Source: Zygnema cylindricum (lineage: Eukaryota > Streptophyta > Zygnematophyceae > Zygnematales > Zygnemataceae). Taken from it: DNA of 64,000 bases. The DNA is taken from positions 1 to 64,000 of the forward strand of contig JBBHKE010003540.1 of NCBI GenBank assembly GCA_037447655.1, in the 5' to 3' direction. Shown piece by piece: positions 23,643-33,287 of the stretch. Position 1 is the first letter of the stretch. Each line of letters opens with the position of its first letter. The notes beneath the pieces were generated by a model that saw nothing but the letters and a program-made list of their open reading frames with translations, was not told where the DNA came from and did not search any database. Made by a program: the position numbers and the translations under genes.

Positions 23643-25484
23643 ATGAGTCGCGTGTCAGCTTTGGGAGGTACTCGTTTCGCATTCGGAGAAGAAGAGAGAT
23701 GGAGGGAAATGGCTTCTCCTTGGGAAGAAAAGCGTTTCTTACCTCCTCTCTACCCTCTCTATCTCCCTACCCCCGACGAGGATCCCTCTCTCCTCTCTCC
23801 TATGACCGGCCCTCGCCTCTCTCACTCCTCTCTCCCCTCTCCCTCCTCTCCCGCCGGAAAACTCCTCCACTCCTTCGACTACACCCAAATCCTGAAAGGC
23901 ACTCCTCCCTCCTCCCCCTCCCTCTCCTCCCCCTCCCTCTCCTCCCCCTCCCTCTTCTCTCCCTCTCGCTCCTTCAACTCCCGCTCCAACCCCTCTTTCC
24001 CCCCTCCTCAAGACCCTTCCCTCGAATCCCCCTCCTCCCCTCACTCCCCCCACTCCCCCTCCCCCCACTCCACCTCCCCCCTCTCCCCCCACTCCCTCTC
24101 CTCCCTCTCCCCTCACTCCCTCTCCTCCCTCTCCCTCTCCTCCCTCTCCAAATTCCTCCCCCGCAACAACTCGGACGAGGCCCTCTGGGACCCCTCGGAC
24201 GTTTATTCGTGCAACGAATTCCGCATGTTCGAATTTAAAATTCGGCGCTGCATGCGCGGCCGCTCGCACGACTGGACGGAGTGCCCATTCGCACACCCGG
24301 GGGAGAAGGCCCGGAGGAGGGACCCCCGGAGGGTGCACTATGGGGGGACGGCGTGCCCGGATTTCCGGAAGGGGGCCTGCAGGAGGGGCGACACGTGTGA
24401 GTTCGCCCACGGGGTGTTCGAGTGCTGGCTGCATCCGGCGAGGTATAGGACGCAGCCGTGTAAGGACGGGGGGGGGTGTAAGAGGAGGGTGTGTTTTTTC
24501 GCACACACCAAGGAGCAGTTGAGGTTGCTTCCCGGAGCGGCGAAGGCGCAGAGTTTGGGGTTGCCTCTGTCTCTCTCTCTACCCCCCTCTAATGGTAGTG
24601 GTGGTTCTCCTCTCTCTCCCGGTTCGGGTTCGGCGGGTGTCTCTCTACCCCTGTCGGTGTCTATGGGGTCGCCTCTGGGGATGTCTCTCTCTCTCCATCT
24701 ACCGAAGTCGCAGTCCGTTTTGTCGCCTACCTCGACTCTCTCTCCACCCCTCACTCCGGATTTGTCTCCCTCTCGCTCCCCCCCTCGGAACTCCTACTCT
24801 CCCTCTACCTCCTCTTATTCTTGTTCTCCCGAGGAGCAGTTGTTGGCCCATTGGAACGGTAATGCGGAGGACATCAGCATCCACACTAATTGTGGTGGGA
24901 ATTCGAAAGGGGTAGCCGTGGGACAGATGACTATGGGACAGATGATGACATCCTCTCCTCCTTCCTCTTCTTCTCCTCGAGGAGTAAATCCGGGAAATCC
25001 GTACGAAAGATTCCACCAGAATAATGTGTCTCCCCAAGAAATGGCTTTTCTGGAATCCCAACTGGGTAACAGTCACTCTTCCCGATCCTCTCCCGGAGCT
25101 GGAGGAGGGGGGACACGTGGCAGGTTCGGAATGGTCAGTCAAGCGGAGAAAATGTCGGAACTCCTCGCCAGTCTACAGGCCCTGGAAATGGGTTCTTCTT
25201 CCTCCTCTCCTCCTCTCCCCCCTCCCTCGCTCTCCTCTCCCAGAGTTTGGGCTCAGAGAGAGAGGGAGAGAGAGGGAGGGAGAGGGATGGAGAGGGAGGG
25301 AGAGAGGAGCGTTAGGTTGAATGGGAGAGGGAGGAGGAGAGCTGGAGGGAGGGAGGGGGAGAGCTGGAGGGAGAGGGAGAAAGAGCGGCTGATTAAGAGG
25401 GAGAGAGAGAGGGAGTGGGAGAGGGCACACCTGATAGAGAGAGAGAGAGGGGGAGAGAGCGACAGATTGGGAGAGAGAGGTTGA
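23643..25484 (+). CDS. Plant arginine-rich tandem CCCH zinc-finger protein (RR-TZF), intronless
   Basis: 613 residues. RR-TZF proteins are plant-specific RNA-binding regulators of mRNA turnover and translation, often in stress or hormone responses, found in P-bodies and stress granules and shuttling to the nucleus. The N-terminus (about 45-175) is Ser/Pro-rich. The RR region (about 203-218) has C-x5-H-x4-C-x3-H in [16 protein letters not shown]. Finger 1 (238-256) is C-x7-C-x5-C-x3-H and finger 2 (273-288) is C-x5-C-x4-C-x3-H, separated by exactly 16 residues. This is the plant TZF arrangement with every metal ligand present. Residues 507-516 ([10 protein letters not shown]) fit a leucine-rich export signal. 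The last 78 residues or so are an Arg/Glu/Gly tail written by a GA-rich repeat that continues past the stop. No ankyrin repeats were seen. ATG 23643 was chosen for its A-rich context after the CT leader; in-frame Met codons upstream cannot be excluded. Confidence 0.93.
   Translation: MSRVSALGGTRFAFGEEERWREMASPWEEKRFLPPLYPLYLPTPDEDPSLLSPMTGPRLSHSSLPSPSSPAGKLLHSFDYTQILKGTPPSSPSLSSPSLSSPSLFSPSRSFNSRSNPSFPPPQDPSLESPSSPHSPHSPSPHSTSPLSPHSLSSLSPHSLSSLSLSSLSKFLPRNNSDEALWDPSDVYSCNEFRMFEFKIRRCMRGRSHDWTECPFAHPGEKARRRDPRRVHYGGTACPDFRKGACRRGDTCEFAHGVFECWLHPARYRTQPCKDGGGCKRRVCFFAHTKEQLRLLPGAAKAQSLGLPLSLSLPPSNGSGGSPLSPGSGSAGVSLPLSVSMGSPLGMSLSLHLPKSQSVLSPTSTLSPPLTPDLSPSRSPPRNSYSPSTSSYSCSPEEQLLAHWNGNAEDISIHTNCGGNSKGVAVGQMTMGQMMTSSPPSSSSPRGVNPGNPYERFHQNNVSPQEMAFLESQLGNSHSSRSSPGAGGGGTRGRFGMVSQAEKMSELLASLQALEMGSSSSSPPLPPPSLSSPRVWAQREREREGGRGMEREGERSVRLNGRGRRRAGGREGESWREREKERLIKREREREWERAHLIERERGGESDRLGERG
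23740..24160 (+). repeat. CT-rich tract inside the TZF coding region
   Basis: Dense CCCTCTCC/CTCCTC repeats that encode the Ser/Pro/Leu N-terminal region. Long frames on the minus strand across this interval (Gly/Glu-rich) are shadows of the tract. Confidence 0.85.
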
Positions 25485-25800
25485 GGGAGAGGGAGAGGAA
25501 GAGAGTGAGAAAGAGGAAGCAACAGATTGATAGGGATAAGGAGATAGAGAGAGGGGGAGAAGAGGAGGAAAGTGAAAGGAGAGGGAGAAAGGGAGAAATA
25601 GAGGCAGATTGAAGGGGGAGAGGGAACGGGGGAGGTAAAGGGAAAGGGAGAGGATGAGGGAAAGGAAGAGGGAGAAGGAAAAGAGAGCGGCAGATTGAGA
25701 TAAAAGGGGAAGAGCGGCAGATTGAGAGGGAGAGAGAGAGGGAGAGGGAGGGCCAACCAAAAAAAAAGAGGGAAAGAGGGAGATAGACATACGTAGGTTC
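25195..25800 (+). repeat. TZF 3' region: short CT stretch then a long GA-rich purine tract
   Basis: From about 25252 the plus strand is almost all purine (GAGAGG, GGGAGA units), covering the last codons of the TZF gene and some 300 bases beyond its stop. Minus-strand Ser/Leu/Pro-rich frames of up to 327 codons here are repeat artefacts. Confidence 0.9.
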
Positions 25801-25903
25801 GTGAGAAAAGAAAGAGAGGAAGGGGGGGAGGAGGCAAACATGGTGGGAAATGGAGGGACGACGGATATGGCGCGAGAGAGGGACACGCCAGCAGCGACTG
25901 GGA

Positions 25904-26039
25904 ATCCATGGAGGTGAAAAGGAGCTGGGGGCGCACTTTTCGCCTCCTTCCTGTTCATACGATCGCAAGTGATCCATGGAGGTGAAAAGGAGCTGGGGGC
26001 GCACTTTTCGCCTCCTTCCTGTTCATACGATCGCAAGTG
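25904..26039. repeat. Perfect 68-bp tandem duplication
   Basis: 25904-25971 and 25972-26039 look identical. Each begins ATCCATGGAGGTGAAAAGG and ends GATCGCAAGTG. It lies about 420 bases after the TZF stop codon, possibly in its 3' UTR or just beyond. Confidence 0.9.
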
Positions 26040-27099
26040 AGCGACGGCGCAGCTGTCAGATCCTTCAAGAGTAAAAAAAAAATGGTCGTTTGTGATTCGT
26101 CCAAAACGAATCTTTTTTTCTGGGGATAGTCCGCATTCGGCGTTACGTCGCCCCAAATATCACCAACGCCAAATGCTGTTTTTTTATTCTATTTATTTTA
26201 AGTTTTAATTGTAATTTATGGTCCATTGTCAGAAAAAGCCCTTATTAACGTTTACATGAATTCTAATTCATGGTCAAATCACAAGTTGACACCATATTAG
26301 AATAAGTATTTATGCTAAATGCGTTCGTTGGAATCAAATTAGGGTCATTATTGACCCTAATTGTACATAGCACATGTTATAGTGTTAGTAATAACTGAAA
26401 CTGCAGAAAATAACCTAAACTAAGGCGAAGGCAATAAAAACGTGCGTTCACAGTTTTACGTCGCTTTATGTTGGCGTGTCATTACATACAGTTCAATTCA
26501 TTTACTTTAATATTATGACTTCCCACATGCGAACGTATTACATGTTCACACAACAAAAGAGGCGATTGTGGGCGAACTTGTGCGAACGTAGATTTTGGCG
26601 ACCATATTAAATTACTTTTTATGAGCGCACGTTCCTATGCTTGCGCATCTGATTTAATTCATTTTTTGTAAAATTTTCAACTAAAAAGGTACATATATGT
26701 ACGGTCTGACATCGACCGTACACCACACTAAATATATTTTAATGTACTTTCGGACTCCACGCTATTTTGTATGATACCTCAATTAACGTCAAGGAAAAAT
26801 TAAAATAATGTATCCTATTTCGTGAAAAAAAACAAAATTTTAAGAACCCAAATTAGAGTTGTTGACATTAATAACGATGCGCGGTGTAGTAAAGTATGAG
26901 AGGATTATATTTGTGGTCCAGTAACAAGCCAAGGCCGAAGCTGGCGCTGGAAATTATGGACGGCTGGATGAACAAAAATGATATAATACGGGCAGAGGCT
27001 CAAAATTTAGCCTCGGAACCGACGGCAGACGTTATTTCGTGCGCTTTTTCGTTCGTCTTTAAGTGCGGCAATTTCGTAGAAACTATCTGCGCGACAAAG
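26040..27099. other. Intergenic, repeat fragments only
   Basis: AT-rich. At 26867-26888 it holds a family 3 MITE right end (AACGATGCGCGGTG then TA) whose left end I could not place. GTACACCACACTA at about 26718 also occurs near 21394. The frame at 26896-27120 has no recognisable motif. Confidence 0.5.
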
Positions 27100-27321
27100 T
27101 ACACCGTGTATCATTGTTAGTGTTAATATTTTTTTCGCCGATTTAAAACATATTTTCTCCGTACATACTTGTCAAATTTTCAGTTTGAGACCGCCAATCG
27201 GAAGATAAGAATCCTACCTTTCAATCGCCACCATTAGATCCACAATCAGACAGGTGTGTACGGAGAAAAGATGTATTAAGTGGCAAAAAAAACATTAACA
27301 CTAATAGCGATTCGCGATGTA
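27100..27321. mobile_element. TA-flanked MITE (family 3), copy c, with long inverted arms
   Basis: TA ends at 27100 and 27320. The two arms of about 70 bp are imperfect inverted repeats, for example TTTTCTCCGTACA on the left against TGTACGGAGAAAA on the right. Transcribed RNA would fold as a hairpin. No coding sequence. Confidence 0.75.
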
Positions 27322-27484
27322 CTGTACTTCACGGCGTTTTTGATTGGTTGGAGGAAAGTTCAGAATCATACCTTTGTCGGGGGGAGTTCACACTGTCGGC
27401 GAGTTAAGGAAATGTTTGTAGTGTTTACATATGTTTGTGTAATGTTCCTCTATTTTTCCCTATTTTAAAAATATGTTTTTTACC

Positions 27485-27498
27485 GATACACAACACTA
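27485..27498. mobile_element. hAT-like MITE right terminus fragment
   Basis: GATACACAACACTA is the inverse of TAGTGTTGTGTATC, the terminus of the element at 28247-28668. The left end was not found. Its final TA is the left TA of the next MITE. Confidence 0.6.
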
Positions 27499-27692
27499 CA
27501 CCGCTCATCGTTATTAGTGTTAATAACACTAATTCGGTCGCTACTTCTTTTGGCCGAAAATCAGTGTTAACAACACTATTTGAGGAAGTGGACTACAATC
27601 TGCCACGTCTCCTTGCACTAAATTAGTATTGTTAACTCTAATTTCACATCAACTTTGATAAATCTTTAACGCTAATAAATATGAGCGGTGTA
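27497..27692. mobile_element. TA-flanked MITE (family 3), copy d
   Basis: 196 bp. TACACCGCTCATCGTTATTAG at left, inverse ATAAATATGAGCGGTGTA at right. It matches copy e (28046-28246) in reverse orientation over its full length, including TTTGGCCGAAAATCA and GTATTGTTAACTCTAATTT. Confidence 0.85.
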
Positions 27693-28045
27693 GTTTGTTT
27701 TCGTTCGAATATACTCAGGATGGTTTACCATCCTGCTTTCTTAAGAAAGTCTTTACCACATTATAAAAACACTAATGCACTAATAGCTTTGTTAATAGCA
27801 ATGCCTGCTTTATGCTAGAGTCAAAACAATTAAAACTCGTAAAAATGTGTTTGGGTTTTGTTTAGTAGTTTTTCCTGTTTCTTGTTCCTTTTGGCGTCTT
27901 TTATTATTTTTCCCTTTCCTGTGTGTTAGTTTCTTTTGTAATGACTTTCCTTTTGGTTTTTGTTTCCTCCTGTGTTCGGTTTTTCGTTTTTGTTTTGACT
28001 TTTTCGTTTCTTTTGTTCCCTTTTTCCTCGGATGTTTTATTATAG
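27693..28045 (+). repeat. LINE-like 3' hairpin, plus orientation, and T-rich flank
   Basis: GATGGTTTACCATC at 27719-27732 followed by CTGCTTTCTTAAGAAAG is the reverse complement of the minus-strand tails at 1040-2480 and 30430. The following T/C-rich sequence is low complexity. The 187-codon open frame starting at 27847 runs through this and into a MITE and is not a gene. Confidence 0.6.
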
Positions 28046-28246
28046 TACACCACTCATCGTTATTAGCGTTAAAGATTTATCAGAGTGGATGCAAAATTAG
28101 AGTTAACAATACTAATTTAGTGCAAGGAAACGAGGCAGATTGTAGCCCACCTCCTCAAATAGTGTTGTTAACACTTTTTTGTGATTTTCGGCCAAAAAAA
28201 GTAGCGACCAAATTAGTGTTATTAACAATAATAACGGTGAGAGGTA
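28046..28246. mobile_element. TA-flanked MITE (family 3), copy e
   Basis: 201 bp between TA at 28046 and TA at 28245. TACACCACTCATCGTTATTAG at the left and the inverse at the right. It is the reverse of copy d with small differences. Its right end touches the hAT-like MITE that starts at 28247. Confidence 0.85.
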
Positions 28247-28668
28247 TAGTGTTGTGTATCAGTAAAAAACTTATCGCGATAAAACCGATACCGATAGTTA
28301 TCAAAGGGTCCCGATATATCGCTTTGGAACCAACACAAATTTATCGCCGATCACTGTCGGTTGTGGGGTTGGTCCGTACAAGTAGTACGGAATTTATGGT
28401 ATGGAACTGAAGTACGAAATGAGTACGGAAAGTTGCGACCAGGGGGTGGGGGAGCTTATGATTTTTTCTTCACAATCCATTCCGTACCAGAGTACGGAAC
28501 TGTCGCCGATAGTTATCGGCCCGATAAATTATCGGTAATTCATTGCGATACATCAGAAATTTTTCGCTATAACACCGGTACCGATATATCGAGCCAATAT
28601 ATCGATTATCTGTAGGTCAAAAAAGGTTCATATCGGTGATCGGCAATGGCTACAGATACACAACACTA
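28247..28668. mobile_element. hAT-like MITE, divergent subfamily
   Basis: Begins TAGTGTTGTGTATC and ends GATACACAACACTA. 422 bp with subterminal CCGATA and ATATCG palindromic motifs, like the 7338 element but otherwise different. No transposase. The 8-bp target duplication cannot be seen because a family 3 MITE occupies the left border. Confidence 0.8.
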
Positions 28669-29560
28669 AAAAAACCATAAAAAATCAAATAAAAAACAAA
28701 CCAAAAAAAAACAAATCAAACCTAAAACCAAACCATAAACCAAATACACGAGCCAGGACAAGCCAACAAAGGACATGGAACAGGCACAACAAGCACCAAA
28801 ACCACCACAAAATAGTGTACCAAAAACAGAAACTACTGTACCATACCGGGACTTCAACAAAACTAAGGAAAAAATAGAGAAGGCAACCTCTTAAATCCCC
28901 TACGCTTGTCGGAGCCCAATGAGAGTGTCACGTTACATACCCACAATCCCTAACAACACTACCAAATCGAAGGAGGATAGAAGCTTCCCCACCATGTAAA
29001 ACCGCTATAAAAGTTGACCAAAAAAAGAAGTAACGACAAATCCAGAAAGTCTCCTAAGACTCTCTCCTCCTAAAAGAACTCTCCGGCCACAAGAAACAAA
29101 AAAAAAAGGAACGATCTCGACCTCCATGGGAATAAAGTCATTCACATCCTCTTGGGTGAGCACAATCTCACTCCTCCTTAGCATAATCACTCATAAGTAT
29201 CCAACATGTTGAGCCTCGTGACGGACGACTGTATCCTAAAAACCCCAATAATCCTTAAAACCCTAATCCTAAAAAAGCCCTTTATAACAACAAAAAACAC
29301 TAAAAAACCAGAGGCAAGCTTTATCGAAACAATGCCCCCTCCCAAAAAAAACGGCAGTTACCGTTGATCAAAACAATATAAATCCGCCGCTCTGGGAATA
29401 TAATCTGTGAAACCTTCCAATGAACAGAATACCCTAAAAATAGTCCCCATAGTGTCGCAAATAGTGTGACAAATAACATGGGGAAAACGGGCAAAGGGGG
29501 ACGAGGGAGGCCAAGAATGAAACTGAGGGCAGTCAAAAATTGAGGAGTGAAACGTAGAGT
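28669..29560 (-). pseudogene. LINE 3' remnant, second and more degraded copy
   Basis: Minus-strand frames are recognisable relatives of the LINE at 30614-32108. LSFILGLPRPPLP corresponds to LRFRVGLPHPPLL there, and VNDFIPMEVEIV to the DFI-MAI-IFG block. SGFVVTSFFGQLL corresponds to the VLTSFYRQRLSV block. Stops and frameshifts are frequent. 28669-28860 is the T-rich (on the minus strand) 3' UTR. Confidence 0.65.
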
Positions 29561-29640
29561 GGAGTAATTTATAATATAGAATATAAAATATACAATATAT
29601 AATGCATAACATATAGTATATAATATATAATATAATGATA
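29561..29640. repeat. AT-rich microsatellite
   Basis: TATAATATAGAATATAAAATATACAATATATAAT-type sequence separating the LINE remnant from the next intergenic stretch. Confidence 0.8.
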
Positions 29641-30429
29641 GTTGTAGCCAATAGTCAAGCTCTAAAACAAGTGCCCTTGAAGGAGAAAAACCGGCAAGTG
29701 AAGAATGAGAAGGAAGCGACTCTAAAACGCGGGGAATCGAATGGGGGGGACAACCTTATCAGATATTTCAAACTACCAACAAACTCCTCGTCTCGCCTCT
29801 TCTCTCTTTCTTGTTTTTAAGCAAAATTTTCCTTAATCGTTGTCGCTAACCCTAATGAGAGACTTCGATAATGCCTCTGTATTTAAATCCCCAACAAATT
29901 TTCCCTCAGGAAAATCGACAGTCTCCCATTGTCTACAAGTTTTCACAAAGTGGAAAATGCTCTCTGTTGTTACAGCCACAGGGATCCTTTACTCCCATCC
30001 TATCCTCTACTCCTAAACTTTCTCCCTCTCCTTTCCTCCCTCTCCTATCTCCCTCTCCCTTCCTCCCTCTCCCATCTCCCTCTCCCATCTCCCTCTCCCT
30101 TCCTCTCACTTCTCCCTCTCCCCTCCTCTCCCGTCACCCTCTCCCTTCCTCTCTCTCTCTTCTTCCTTTCCCTTCTCCCTTCTCCCTCTCCCTCTCCGTC
30201 CCCTTCCTCCCTCTCCGTCCCTTTCCTCCCTCTCCATCCCCTTCCTCCCTCTCCATCCTCCTTCTCCATCCACTTCTCTAGACCTACTACCGGAGGAATT
30301 CTACGCCTCCATCTCTCCTTCATTTGGACGGTTCTGGATCTCTCTACTGTAGGAATTTTTTTTGTGCTTATTCCCTCTTATAGTTTTTTGTCCTTATTCC
30401 CCCTTATAGCCTATGTGTGAAACTAGGAT
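29641..30429. repeat. Intergenic with a CT-rich microsatellite (about 30007-30262)
   Basis: The core is CTCCCTCTCC-type pyrimidine repeat. The Ser/Pro/Leu-rich frames at 29871-30281 and 29929-30420 and their purine shadows come from the repeat. Nothing else was recognised. Confidence 0.7.
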
Positions 30430-30442
30430 AAATTAAAAAGCA

Positions 30443-30458
30443 GGATGGTAAACCATCC
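30443..30458 (-). other. LINE 3'-terminal hairpin
   Basis: GGATGGTAAACCATCC, a 6-bp perfect stem with a TAAA loop, lies about 160 bases after the LINE stop codon and just before the AATTAAAAAG terminus. The same hairpin marks six other loci in the window. Confidence 0.7.
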
Positions 30459-30613
30459 GAGTCAGAGGGTACAAAAGGGGCGGCAAGGCAAAAACTGAAA
30501 AACTACATTAGGGCAATAAAAAAAAAAGAAAGCAACGTGAACACATGAAAATGGCAAAAATATAAAAGCACCCAAACCCAAAACGAGAAGCACAGCAACC
30601 AACAAAACCAAAA

Positions 30614-32108
30614 CTACAAGCCCAACCTCAACTCATTTAAATATCTACTAAAAGCAACCTCGTAAGTCCCCCTAGCCCGAGGAGCACGTTGAGTGAGTTC
30701 CAGAACACGTCGACGATCTATAACTGCCATAGCCGACCAAAGGAGAATAGAAGCCTGCACTCGCTGTAAAGCCACAGATAATCGTTGACGATAAAAAGAA
30801 GTAAGGACCGATGGAGGAGGGCTCCTAGGTACTCTTCGCTCGAAAGCACGTCAAGCACAGATACAAAGAAACTCATCCAACGCAACACCCAAACGACCAA
30901 AGATCTTGATCGCCATCGAAATAAAGTCATCCATAGGGTCCCGTGGGCATAATCATGCTCCTTCCCCTTAGCGGCATCACGCGCTGCCACCCCTACATGT
31001 CGAGCCACCTGACCAACAACTGCCTGACCAACAAATGTAGCCGAAGTAGGGTTCGCCAAAACAATATCATCGAAGATGCGACGGACAACATCGAGCCAAA
31101 AAAAAAAACATCGATCGGGCGTGAGAGAATGATATGTGAAACCTCCCGACGCACAGAGAATCCCCCATCAGAAGCGATACACGCAACGGCGTCGCGAATA
31201 GTGTCGTGCGCTTGGATCAATTCTCCCCCATGGGAGCAACGAAGCAAATGGACACGATCGGGCCCCAAGACACGACCACATGCACAAACACGAGAGCCAA
31301 GTAAAGGAGGATGGGGGAGGCCAACGCGAAATCTGAGGGTGGTAGTGAACTGAGCAAGTGAGAATTGGAGAGTGGACAAAATAGGTGTTGCAAAAAGCCA
31401 AGACCTAGAACCTGGCCACCACAAGAGAGATTACGGGCACGCAAAGAATCAGAGAGAAGCGCCTCGAGAAGTTCGGATTTAATGGCGACGACAACCCCAT
31501 CGGAAATCGATTCCTGGACACGCTCAACGGATTTCGTAACAAAGGTGGAAAAAAGCGCACATCCACTAGGCATAAGGAGGAAGAGGACATGACGCGTCTA
31601 ATAGAAACCACTGGAATGCGAACACACCGTTTAAAACCTGGGGGACCATAGTGGCGAGAACGGGGGTGTCCCCATACAAGAAGCGAGAAATAGAAGTGGA
31701 GGCAATAAGGCACCAATTTTTCAAATATGGAGCGAGAGCAACACGAGCAGTCAAAAATAGACCCACTCCCTCCGTAGAGATATGGAGGGATGCCTGAATG
31801 CGAGCTGAAGGCCAAGACTCACGATCGAATGCCCCACGGCCTAGCAGAGTGTGGAGAACATCCATCAAGCGATCATCAAAGGCGGGGAGAGAGAAGACAA
31901 ACGTCAGGGTGGGAGGGGAAGTACGAGTAAGGTAAGAATGGTGGTTGAGGAAACACGTGGTTAACATAGCAAAAGCCACTTCCGAATCAGGAAGTTGAGG
32001 AAGGTCATCGACGTTGGCCAGATCTGTTTATAGAGCATCATCAAAAAATTGGGTCACGAAAGTATCCGAACTAAGGGGACAACCCACCACACGAATGCCA
32101 TCAAAGGG
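30614..32108 (-). pseudogene. LINE polyprotein C-terminal half
   Basis: After copia A, the minus strand reads FDGIRVVGCPL, then a long thumb/linker region (31566-31979). Next is LRFRVGLPHPPLLGSRVCACG with a CxC...H...C cluster, and then HDTIRDAVACIASDGGFSVR and REVSHI. Later come DIVLANPTSATFV, a Lys-containing AKGKEHDY block, DFISMAIKIFGRLG and SFYRQRLSVALQRVQA. This order (zinc cluster, then E, D, D and K residues) resembles the restriction-like endonuclease tail of early-branching LINEs; that assignment is inference. The stop codon is at 30614-30616. Interior stops and frameshifts are present. Confidence 0.75.
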
Positions 32109-32113
32109 AGAAG

Positions 32114-33152
32114 TGCAAACCTGTGTCCTCCATTGGACTACAGAATACAGGAAGCCTCTAGATAGTATTTAACTAACCCACTTTAAGCCACGACCACTTC
32201 TGCCCAAAAAGGCAAACTGACAATTTGACTGCACCCTTGTGCAGCCTGAACTCTCCTGAGTCTGTAGCAAAAAGAATCACTGAAAACGGCCAACCAGCCG
32301 ATAAGTTATGAGGCAGTAAAAATGCCAATTTGTACAAACTCTCAAAGGGAGAGGTGACTACCTACCAGAATTTTCTAAGTCCTGATTCTCTCTAATAACT
32401 CCTATCTACTGAAGTACGGACCAATCAGATTACTGTATTGTACACAAAAGTACTACTGCCGATGTACCTTTTGTACGGCCTATGTACGACAAGGCTATTA
32501 AGTGGACGCGTGTCCGCTTTTCACTCGTCCGTACGTTCCTCGGAATTCCTATGACCGAATGTCATCTCTCCACGTGGCTCCAGGTCATGCCACGTCACAA
32601 AACGCCAAAGTGACCACTCCGGGATTTCGGCGATGATGTGCGTCGTTGGATTTTATGCGAAACGCAATCTTAGCCGTAATAAATACTTGCGCGACATTTG
32701 TTCCGATGTCGAAATAAAATGCGTGGTATCCGTTTTGAATTAGCGTCGAACGACGTACTTTATAAAACTGAATCTATGTACGCCGTGTACAGTTCTAGTT
32801 AAATCAATTTTATCCACTCGAACTAAATATATATCTATCACATACCATAGCACTTAGCATTGGTCCTAGTCTATTAGGATAAAGCTGACCGCTACCGATC
32901 AACTTGACGAACCGTAGGTACCGGGATCAAATCTCTGGTCCGTCAAGTATATTTTTAGTAACCTACTAAAAATAGCTGTCTGTTGAACTAAGGCAGCCAT
33001 GGATCAACCTCTCTCTCTTACCTTCAGTGACTACAACAAGTATGGGAGCTAGAGAGCGGAGGTGGAGGCAGGCTGTCCGTCCTTTTTCTTTTCCTTTTAT
33101 AAAAACATATTTAAACCTAGAAAATACTCTAGAAATCTATAAATTTCAACAC
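32114..33152 (-). repeat. Copia A 3' LTR
   Basis: 1039 bp, TGCAAACCTGTGTCC to AATTTCAACA on the plus strand, matching 37483-38520. Confidence 0.95.
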
Positions 33153-33163
33153 TCCCCTTATTT
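33153..33163 (-). promoter_or_regulatory. Copia A polypurine tract
   Basis: On the minus strand AATAAGGGGAG directly precedes the 3' LTR start TGTTGAAA. Confidence 0.8.
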
Positions 33164-33287
33164 TCTAGTCTAATTTTAATTTTTCTTTCAACCCGCATTT
33201 TTGCCGACAATATTTTAGTTTAGGAGAGGGCACACGTTTGGTCATCGTGTCAGCCAACATTTCTTCATCAGGTCTATACACAAGATT

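Noticed and set aside
23739-24506. Gly/Glu-rich 255-codon frame on the minus strand.
   Set aside because: A shadow of the TZF coding region and its CT tract. The plus-strand frame carries the complete zinc-finger signature.
25173-26156. Long Ser/Leu/Pro-rich frames on the minus strand (up to 327 codons).
   Set aside because: They are the complement of the GA-rich tract and the end of the TZF gene. All three frames stay open because of the repeat, and no domain is present.
27847-28410. 187-codon plus-strand frame rich in Phe, Cys and Leu.
   Set aside because: It starts in T/C-rich low-complexity DNA and reads into two MITEs whose borders are clear.
30614-31424. Considered a host gene on the minus strand because of its Cys/His cluster.
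   Set aside because: It is continuous with LINE reverse transcriptase once copia A is removed, and a second decayed copy lies at 28669-29560.
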